From: an uncultured Actinoplanes sp.
Lineage (GTDB): Bacteria; Actinomycetota; Actinomycetes; Mycobacteriales; Micromonosporaceae
Assembly: GCF_934643405.1 (NCBI RefSeq)
Contig: NZ_CAKUCL010000248.1
Location: 1 to 10,816, forward strand
Length of the DNA: 10,816 nucleotides
Reading direction: 5' to 3'
Part shown: one piece after another, positions 6,671 through 10,816 of the stretch
How positions within the stretch are numbered: position 1 is the stretch's first letter
How the letters are laid out: the number at the start of each line of letters is the position of its first letter
Translations under genes and position numbers: made by a program
Notes under the pieces: model-generated
The model's input: the letters and a program-made list of their open reading frames with translations, nothing else
What the model was told of the DNA's origin: nothing
The model's database searches: none

Positions 6671-7558
6671 ATGTCTGTCGACGGCGTCAAACGCGAACTG
6701 CTCGTCCGCCACCTCGAGGCCTGGGTGCCGGCCGCCCTGCACCGGGCCCGGCGGGTCGTCTATCTGCACGGATACGCCGACGAGGGGACCACGGCGGAGG
6801 CGGCGCTGCGGGTGCTGACCGACCAGTCCGATCTCGTACGGGGCCGCGAGCTCGCCATGGTCGCGGTGGGCGACGATCTGTCCGCCGTGACCGGGCGGTT
6901 GGAGGCGGTGCGGCGGGAGGCCGGCGACCCGCCCGGGCTGGCCGTCCACACCATCTCCGGCGGCACCGATCAGCGGGCCTCCATCGCGCTGAAGGCGGCC
7001 GGGGCCACCCGCGTACCGCTGCTGGGTTTTCTGGACGCCTCACGCGCGCCTGAACCGCCCGCGCCGTCCACCGTGGCGGCTCTGACGGCCGGGAAGCCGG
7101 CCGAGGTCCTGCTGGTCCTGGCGCCGGGGGAGACGGCCGAGCGGTACCGCTCCGGCTGGCCGCTGTTCACCGAGGTGGAACTGGCGACCGGGGACGAGCC
7201 GGGGGAACTGCTCGCCTTCGGCACGACGTCGGGCAAGAGCCTGGAGTCGTTCAAGGAAGCGCTCTGGGCCGTCGACGAGTTCGCCGGGGTGCGGTACCGC
7301 GACCCCGGCGATCCGGACCGGCATCTGATCGACATCTCGCTGACGCCGCACCCCGGGCCGTTGCGCCGTGAGCTGCTGGCCCACCTGGAGCGCGCCGGCT
7401 CGGCGACGGTGACCGAGCTGCGGACCTTCGCCCTGACCGGGACGGTCTACCGGGCGGCCGACGCGACGCGGGTGCTGCACACCCTGGTCGACTCCGGGGC
7501 GGTCACCCGCGATCCGGCGCACGGCCGCCTCGGCGGCGACGTCATGATCTCGCTCTAG
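6671..7558 (+). CDS. Divergent TcmP-like (three-Cys-motif partner) protein
   Basis: Cytosolic protein of 295 residues. Several blocks resemble the three-Cys-motif partner family (TcmP, TIGR04474) from memory: KRELLVRHLEAWVPAAL (7-23), RVVYLHGYAD (28-37, where the family normally has YLDGFAG), LLGFLDAS (117-124, family FxDPFG), EVLLVLAP with a following Arg, and FKEALWAVDE (194-203, family MKEAMWxVD). A C-terminal winged helix is likely (228-293). TcmP proteins are usually longer (I recall about 350-400 residues), so the middle looks shortened, and the Asp of YLDGFAG is His33. The usual partner, a Gp37/Gp68-like protein with a three-Cys motif, is absent here. ATG start without Shine-Dalgarno; TAGAAC at 6659-6664 could drive a leaderless transcript. 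Its stop interlocks with that of the DUF4236 gene. Family assignment is by pattern memory only. Confidence 0.72.
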   Translation: MSVDGVKRELLVRHLEAWVPAALHRARRVVYLHGYADEGTTAEAALRVLTDQSDLVRGRELAMVAVGDDLSAVTGRLEAVRREAGDPPGLAVHTISGGTDQRASIALKAAGATRVPLLGFLDASRAPEPPAPSTVAALTAGKPAEVLLVLAPGETAERYRSGWPLFTEVELATGDEPGELLAFGTTSGKSLESFKEALWAVDEFAGVRYRDPGDPDRHLIDISLTPHPGPLRRELLAHLERAGSATVTELRTFALTGTVYRAADATRVLHTLVDSGAVTRDPAHGRLGGDVMISL

Positions 7559-7734
7559 CTTCTCGACTTGTCCTGCTTCCAGGACAGCGGGCCGGGCAGG
7601 TCGACGCGGTGCGCGCGGGTGCGCGAGTTCCACGACCAGCGGCCGATCTTGAGGCTCCAGGAGGAGAAGCCGTTCTCCGTGAAGTTCAGAATCAGCGGCC
7701 CGATTTTCTTCCGGCTGCGGAAAACGAGGCCCAT
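7555..7734 (-). CDS. Small DUF4236-like protein
   Basis: Protein of 59 residues matching the short DUF4236 pattern: MGLVFRSRKKIGP at the N-terminus, then a strand-rich, Trp-rich core (NFTENGFSSWSLKIGRWSW) and a PGPLSW end. DUF4236 proteins begin MGxxFRxxxKxGP with Asn/Ser/Gly turns; function is unknown. The ATG at 7734 is chosen because GGAGGG lies 4 nt upstream; an in-frame TTG at 7746 would put that site inside the gene. Only about 4 of 59 codons end in A or T, so codon use supports a native coding gene. Its stop overlaps the TcmP-like gene stop in a CTAG palindrome (7555-7558). It is divergent from the 7860 membrane protein. Confidence 0.78.
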   Translation of the reverse strand: MGLVFRSRKKIGPLILNFTENGFSSWSLKIGRWSWNSRTRAHRVDLPGPLSWKQDKSRS

Positions 7735-7776
7735 CGGTCCCTCCAAGGTTCGTCGGATGTCCTCTTCGGTTCCCGA

Positions 7777-7793
7777 TCACAAAAATTCACAAA
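7777..7793. promoter_or_regulatory. TCACAAA direct repeats one helical turn apart
   Basis: TCACAAA occurs at 7777-7783 and again at 7787-7793, a 10-bp offset, in the most AT-rich part of the divergent region between the DUF4236 gene and the 7860-8630 gene. Repeats on one face of the helix suit a dimeric or cooperative regulator. Read on the minus strand each contains TTGTGA, a possible -35-like element. Regulatory role is inference. Confidence 0.35.
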
Positions 7794-7859
7794 CGTCGTC
7801 ACCGGATCGGTCGATGTTCGCGACGCGGTGTGCCTCTAGGTTCGAAGTGGAGGGAGACC

Positions 7860-8630
7860 ATGACCGATCGCGACACTTCCGGCCCGGCCGGTCCGTCCGG
7901 TTCTTCGCGACCGGATTGGGAGACCGCGCCGTCCTGGGACAACCAGCAGTTCGAGGGCCCGGCGACCGGCATGCCGCCGTGGACGCCGCTGCCGCCCCGC
8001 AACCGGCGACCGCTGATCATCGGCGTGGTGGTCGTCGCGGTCCTGCTCGTGGCCGGTGGGGCGGCCGCCGTGGTCCTTCGTGGCCGCGACGGGAACGAGC
8101 CGGCGGTCTTCGCCGAGCCCACGGTCACCGAGACGGCCGCGCCCGGCCCGACGGTCACGACCGAGACGCCGTCGCCGTCCCCGACACCGACCGTGACGGT
8201 CACGACCGAGACGCCGGCGGCCGACCCGGAGGCGGCGGCGCTGGCCGAGCTGACCGCGCTGCGCAGCCAGGACGCCTCGGCGGTCACCTTCGACGGCCGG
8301 TACGCCGCGCAGCTCGCCTCGAAGAGCGTCGGCATCGTCGATCCGCTGCAGACGACCGAGAGCGGCTCACATCGCTTCGGCGCCGCCGACATCCTCGCCG
8401 AACACCAGGCGATACGGAACGCTCTGAGCGGACAGGCGCGCATCGTGCTGGTCCTCAGCACCGATTACGGCAAGCGGCAGCTGTACCAGGGCAAACCCTT
8501 GTGGATCACCTTCGCGCTCGGCCGGTTCCCGACCAAGCAGTCCGTGGTGAGCTGGTGCGCCGGCCAGTTCCCGCAGTTCACCGGCGACGAGCTGAAGAAC
8601 CACTGCGACGCGCGGAAGCTGAACCCTTAG
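7860..8630 (+). CDS. Single-pass membrane protein with Thr/Pro stalk and extracytoplasmic domain
   Basis: Protein of 256 residues with a cytoplasmic Pro/Ser/Trp-rich N-terminus (1-50), a transmembrane helix (51-73, LIIGVVVVAVLLVAGGAAAVVL) preceded by RNRR, and a Thr/Pro/Glu stalk (88-120) carrying repeated TVT/TTET motifs. A C-terminal outer domain follows (about 125-256: FDGRYAAQLASKSVGIVDPL, ADILAEHQAIR, KPLWITFALGRF, SVVSWCAGQFP). Cys233 and Cys249 may pair outside the cell. Similar outer domains occur, from memory, in actinobacterial membrane proteins and behind Ser/Thr kinases, but there is no kinase here, and function is unknown. The ATG at 7860 has GGAGG at 7849-7853 (6 nt spacing), which favours it over the upstream GTG at 7830. 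TAGGTT at 7837-7842 is -10-like but too close to the start to be convincing. Its stop overlaps the Rrf2 gene stop by 4 bp. Confidence 0.88.
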   Translation: MTDRDTSGPAGPSGSSRPDWETAPSWDNQQFEGPATGMPPWTPLPPRNRRPLIIGVVVVAVLLVAGGAAAVVLRGRDGNEPAVFAEPTVTETAAPGPTVTTETPSPSPTPTVTVTTETPAADPEAAALAELTALRSQDASAVTFDGRYAAQLASKSVGIVDPLQTTESGSHRFGAADILAEHQAIRNALSGQARIVLVLSTDYGKRQLYQGKPLWITFALGRFPTKQSVVSWCAGQFPQFTGDELKNHCDARKLNP

Positions 8631-9082
8631 CGGGGCTGCCAGGCGTCCGGCCGGGTGGTCAGCTTGCGCACGTGCGCGGGCATCCGGCCGCTGATCAGAT
8701 CGGCCAGGTTGACCTCGTCGACCACCTCGCGGACCGCGGCGCGCACGGCGACCCAGAGGTTCGGCAGGTTCTCCGCCGCGCCCTCGTACCGGGTCTCCTC
8801 GGGCCGCAGCCCCCGCACCCCGGCGAGCGGCCCGTCGACCGCCCGCAGGATCTGACCGATCGTGACGTCCCGGGGGGACTGTGACAGCGTGTAGCCACCC
8901 TCGGCGCCACGCTGAGCCCGGACGACGCCGGCCCGGCGCAGGTCGGCGAGGACCGCCTCGAGGAACTTGCGGGGCATGTTCTGGTCTTGCGCGATGGCCT
9001 GGGCGGACATCAGCGAGGGATAGGCCTGAGCCAGACTCAGGGCTGCCCGGACCGCGTAGTCACCGCGCGCGGAGATCTGCAC
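8627..9082 (-). CDS. Rrf2-family transcriptional regulator without cysteines (CymR-like)
   Basis: DNA-binding repressor-type protein of 151 residues. The N-terminal winged helix is clear: MQISARGDYAVRAALSLA (1-18), helix-turn-helix about 26-52 (AQAIAQDQNMPRKFLEAVLADLRRAGVV) and the wing RGAEGGYTL (58-66). The dimerisation region has IGQILRAVDGPLAGV and LWVAVRAAVREVVDEVNLADLI (109-130). Rrf2 members such as IscR, NsrR and RsrR bind iron-sulfur clusters through cysteines; this one has none, so like CymR of Bacillus it should sense something else or work with a partner (inference). GTG start; no good Shine-Dalgarno, but CATTAT on the minus strand (9089-9094) ends 6 nt upstream, consistent with a leaderless message. 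It lies 65 bp downstream of the AraC-type gene on the same strand. Targets unknown. Confidence 0.92.
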   Translation of the reverse strand: MQISARGDYAVRAALSLAQAYPSLMSAQAIAQDQNMPRKFLEAVLADLRRAGVVRAQRGAEGGYTLSQSPRDVTIGQILRAVDGPLAGVRGLRPEETRYEGAAENLPNLWVAVRAAVREVVDEVNLADLISGRMPAHVRKLTTRPDAWQPR

Positions 9083-9088
9083 CCACTA

Positions 9089-9094
9089 ATAATG
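9089..9094 (-). promoter_or_regulatory. Candidate -10 element for the Rrf2 gene (leaderless)
   Basis: On the minus strand CATTAT (4/6 to TATAAT) ends six bases before the GTG at 9082, placing transcription start at or next to the start codon. No convincing -35 was found at 16-18 bases upstream. Seen: sequence and spacing. Inferred: promoter function. Confidence 0.3.
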
Positions 9095-9123
9095 CCTTGT
9101 CACCGGACGTGCTCCACACATAC

Positions 9124-9139
9124 CCCACGGATTTGTGGG
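9124..9139. promoter_or_regulatory. Inverted repeat CCCAC-N6-GTGGG between AraC-type and Rrf2 genes
   Basis: CCCAC (9124-9128) and GTGGG (9135-9139) flank GGATTT, beginning 8 nt beyond the AraC-type stop and upstream of the Rrf2 start. The 5-bp stem has no clear T-tract, so it is either a weak terminator or an operator for Rrf2 autoregulation. The adjoining GGGAATTAC loosely recalls the GGAATT part of CymR sites. Confidence 0.35.
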
Positions 9140-9147
9140 AATTACCG

Positions 9148-10056
9148 TCAGTCAGGGGGTCGTCGCTGCACCGGGATGCGGCCCAGGCCGTTCGCCGCGG
9201 TCTCCGAGCGGAACTGGCCGGGGCTCATGCCGACCTCGCGGTGGAAGAACCGGCCGAAGTTCGTCGGCTCGGGAAAACCCAGGTGGCGCCCCACTTCGGC
9301 GACCGACATCGGGGTGCAGGCGAGCAGCCGGCGCGCCTCCAGCGCGACCCGGTCGTCGACGACCTGCTTGGCGGTGCGGCCGGTGACGGCCAGGCAGGCC
9401 CGGGTGAGCGTACGGACGGAGCAGTCCAGTTCCTCGGCATAGTCCTCGACCCGGCGGCTGCGGGGATGGCCGGTCTCCAGCAGGCGGCGGAACCGGGCGA
9501 ACGTACGGCTCTCGGCGCCCACCGGCTCGGACCCGGTGAGCAGGGCGATCCGCAGCAGCAGGACGGTCAGCTGGTGGCGGAGCAGCTCGGCGGCCAGCGG
9601 GCCGGACCTGTGCCGCTCGCAGTCGACCGCGATCTGGGTGAACTCGCTGATCACGGCGTCCTCGTCCTCGCCCTCGAGCTGCCATCGCCCGTACGGGACC
9701 CGCTCGTCGCTCTTGATCTCGCTGTTGCGATGCGCCGGCGGGGTGAGGTCGCCGGTGAGCCGGGGGTCGAACGAGACCACCTCGGCCAGACGCGGCTCGA
9801 AGGTGACCACCGAGGCGGTCAGGCCGTCGTGGCCGGCGCGCAGCTCCTGACCGGGCCGGACCCAGAGCAACGTGCCCGGCCGGCACTCGTGCCCGACGAA
9901 GTCCACCTCGACCGTGCCCAGGCCGCCGGTGGCCAGCAGCAGCACGTGGTAGGGCGGCCGCCAGGGGACCGGCGGACTGCTCCCGTCGAGGGCGCACGTG
10001 CCGACGCCCGCCCATCCTGGCGGGCGGAACGGGACTGCCGTGCGTGCAGAGGACAT
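9148..10056 (-). CDS. AraC-family transcriptional regulator
   Basis: Regulator of 302 residues. The N-terminal part (about 15-150) is cupin-like, with GTVEVDFVGHECRPGTLLWVRPGQ typical of AraC ligand-binding domains. The C-terminal part (about 195-285) is a double helix-turn-helix of the AraC/XylS type: VEDYAEELDCSVRTLTRA (first unit) and MSVAEVGRHLGFPEPTNFGRFFHREVGMSPGQFR (second unit, split by convention at the signature). Ligand and targets cannot be inferred. The ATG at 10056 is the first start that fits the domain; the frame extends upstream but into non-coding and antisense sequence. There is no Shine-Dalgarno; TACGGT on the minus strand (10064-10069) ends 7 nt before the ATG, compatible with a leaderless message. 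The Rrf2 gene follows 65 bp downstream; the ssgB-like gene upstream is separated by a strong terminator. Confidence 0.9.
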   Translation of the reverse strand: MSSARTAVPFRPPGWAGVGTCALDGSSPPVPWRPPYHVLLLATGGLGTVEVDFVGHECRPGTLLWVRPGQELRAGHDGLTASVVTFEPRLAEVVSFDPRLTGDLTPPAHRNSEIKSDERVPYGRWQLEGEDEDAVISEFTQIAVDCERHRSGPLAAELLRHQLTVLLLRIALLTGSEPVGAESRTFARFRRLLETGHPRSRRVEDYAEELDCSVRTLTRACLAVTGRTAKQVVDDRVALEARRLLACTPMSVAEVGRHLGFPEPTNFGRFFHREVGMSPGQFRSETAANGLGRIPVQRRPPD

Positions 10057-10208
10057 CGGGCCGACCGTAACCGCCCAAGACCACCCGCGCACCTGGGAAA
10101 ACACAGACTGGGCGAATGGACGTCGAACATCACGGATATCCGGGAAAATGTCCGTTTGTCTCCCCGATAACCGCCATTTGTACTTTCCGTACGGGAGAAT
10201 GTGCCACG
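10057..10208. other. Non-coding upstream region of the AraC-type gene with short palindromes
   Basis: AT-richer stretch without a credible gene. It holds a perfect 10-bp palindrome CGGATATCCG (10133-10142) and an 8-bp palindrome CCGTACGG (10187-10194), about 54 bp apart, plus a minus-strand TACGGT (10064-10069) as possible -10. These palindromes are candidate regulator sites for the AraC-type gene. No convincing -35 was found. Confidence 0.35.
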
Positions 10209-10257
10209 AAAAGGGCGACCCGCGCGGACCGGCAGTGTCCGAGCGGGTCGCCCTTTT
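10209..10257. terminator. Strong nested bidirectional terminator
   Basis: AAAAGGGCGACCCGC (10209-10223) pairs perfectly with 10243-10257 over 15 bp. Inside, CGGAC (10225-10229) pairs with GTCCG (10237-10241) around a 7-nt loop, with only a G/A mismatch between the two stems. The T-tract on either strand makes it work in both directions. It starts 10 nt beyond the ssgB-like stop, so it ends that transcript before the AraC-type gene. Confidence 0.93.
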
Positions 10258-10267
10258 GTTTGTGTCG

Positions 10268-10699
10268 CTATCGACCGGCCAGGAGCCGGTTGACCGCCGC
10301 GTCCACATCCAGATGCTCGGATTCCCGGCCGCGCGGCACCACGACATAGGTACGCCGGAGGAATCGGACAAGGACACTGCGGGGCACTTCGAACAGCGCA
10401 TTGCCGTCCGGGGACGACAGTGCCAAGGCGACGAAATCCCCCCGGGGAGTGGCCCACGGCCACACCCGGACGTCGCCGATCCCCGCGGGCTCGTCGAGCC
10501 CGGTCACGAGCAGTTCACGCGCGAAGGACCAGCTCACGGCTTCCCCACCGGCTGATTCCGCGTGGAACAACACATGGACCGCATACGGGTCCGCTGGGTC
10601 GTACCGCAGACTGGCGCGCACGGGCAGGGCCGTTGCGTCAGGCGCTACGAGCCGCAGCGAGGTCTCGACCTCGACGGTCGTTGGACGAATGGTACTCAT
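10268..10699 (-). CDS. SsgA-family sporulation/cell-division regulator, SsgB-like
   Basis: SsgA-like protein of 143 residues. In sporulating actinomycetes SsgB recruits FtsZ to future septum sites with SsgA, and other members guide septation and spore-wall growth. The match to SsgB is good from memory: SLRLVAPDATALPVRASLRYDPADPYAV (14-41), SWSFARELLVTGLDEPAGIGDVRVWP (56-81), ALSSPDGNALFEVP, and FLRRTYVVVPRGRES. SsgB ortholog versus another SsgA-like paralogue cannot be settled without the other genomic copies, so no symbol is given. The ATG at 10699 has a strong GGGGGAG about 7 nt upstream. Monocistronic, closed by the terminator at 10209-10257. Upstream on the minus strand, CGTAAC (10771-10776) and GAGTAT (10751-10756) are possible promoter pieces but fit no consensus well. 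Confidence 0.94.
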   Translation of the reverse strand: MSTIRPTTVEVETSLRLVAPDATALPVRASLRYDPADPYAVHVLFHAESAGGEAVSWSFARELLVTGLDEPAGIGDVRVWPWATPRGDFVALALSSPDGNALFEVPRSVLVRFLRRTYVVVPRGRESEHLDVDAAVNRLLAGR

Positions 10700-10816
10700 G
10701 GACGAACTCCCCCCGGCACCGCTGCGAGGCTGGTGAACCCCGCGTTTCCCATACTCAGGTGATCCCTGTCGTTACGCTCCGCCATACGCTGATCTCACCC
10801 AGTAGTGGGAAGACGG

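Noticed and set aside
8881..10170. Plus-strand open frame of 429 codons opposite the Rrf2 and AraC-type genes
   Set aside because: Covers two strongly recognisable regulators on the other strand and shows no domain.
10057..10401. N-terminal extension of the AraC-type frame up to 10401
   Set aside because: It would run through the terminator and into the ssgB-like gene; the domain begins after the ATG at 10056.

Overview
The window is high-GC DNA with strong third-position GC bias, typical of a filamentous, sporulating actinomycete. An SsgA/SsgB-family sporulation protein, a streptogrisin-type secreted protease and an Rrf2 regulator point to Streptomyces-like organisms or Micromonosporaceae. 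Actinoplanes or a relative is my best guess, inferred from gene style only and not from any marker gene.

Layout. 1-1861 (+): an OmpR-type winged-helix regulator without a receiver domain, followed 7 bp later by a COG4529/YdhS-like FAD/NAD(P)-binding oxidoreductase, probably one operon. 1862-2019: an AT-richer promoter region. 2020-3057 (+): a streptogrisin A/B-type serine protease with signal peptide and pro-region. 3075-3105: a perfect 13-bp hairpin between convergent genes. 3114-3965 (-): a helical protein built largely of ten 14-residue repeats. 4123-5034 (+): a membrane-anchored or secreted serine hydrolase of the beta-lactamase fold. 5057-6595 (-): a TPR-transmembrane-fibronectin III protein. 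6671-7558 (+): a divergent protein resembling the three-Cys-motif partner TcmP. 7555-7734 (-): a small DUF4236 protein. 7860-8630 (+): a single-pass membrane protein with a Thr/Pro-rich stalk. 8627-9082 (-): an Rrf2 regulator without cysteines. 9148-10056 (-): an AraC-family regulator. 10209-10257: a strong nested terminator. 10268-10699 (-): an SsgB-like sporulation and cell-division protein.

How the genes relate. Apart from the first pair, most genes are alone, facing toward or away from their neighbours, so each probably has its own promoter. Two convergent pairs (7555-7558 and 8627-8630) overlap by exactly four bases at their stop codons. A shared theme is the cell surface: four products (protease, serine hydrolase, TPR-FN3 protein, 7860-8630 protein) carry export or membrane signals. 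Three of these four join a membrane segment to an outer domain by a Pro/Thr/Ser/Ala-rich linker. I see no phage, IS, CRISPR, tRNA, rRNA or biosynthetic-cluster signature. No intergenic gap exceeds about 210 bases.

I found no convincing new multi-gene system. The best candidates for follow-up are the orphan TcmP-like protein, the TPR-TM-FN3 protein, the 14-residue-repeat protein and the receiverless regulator/flavoprotein pair.
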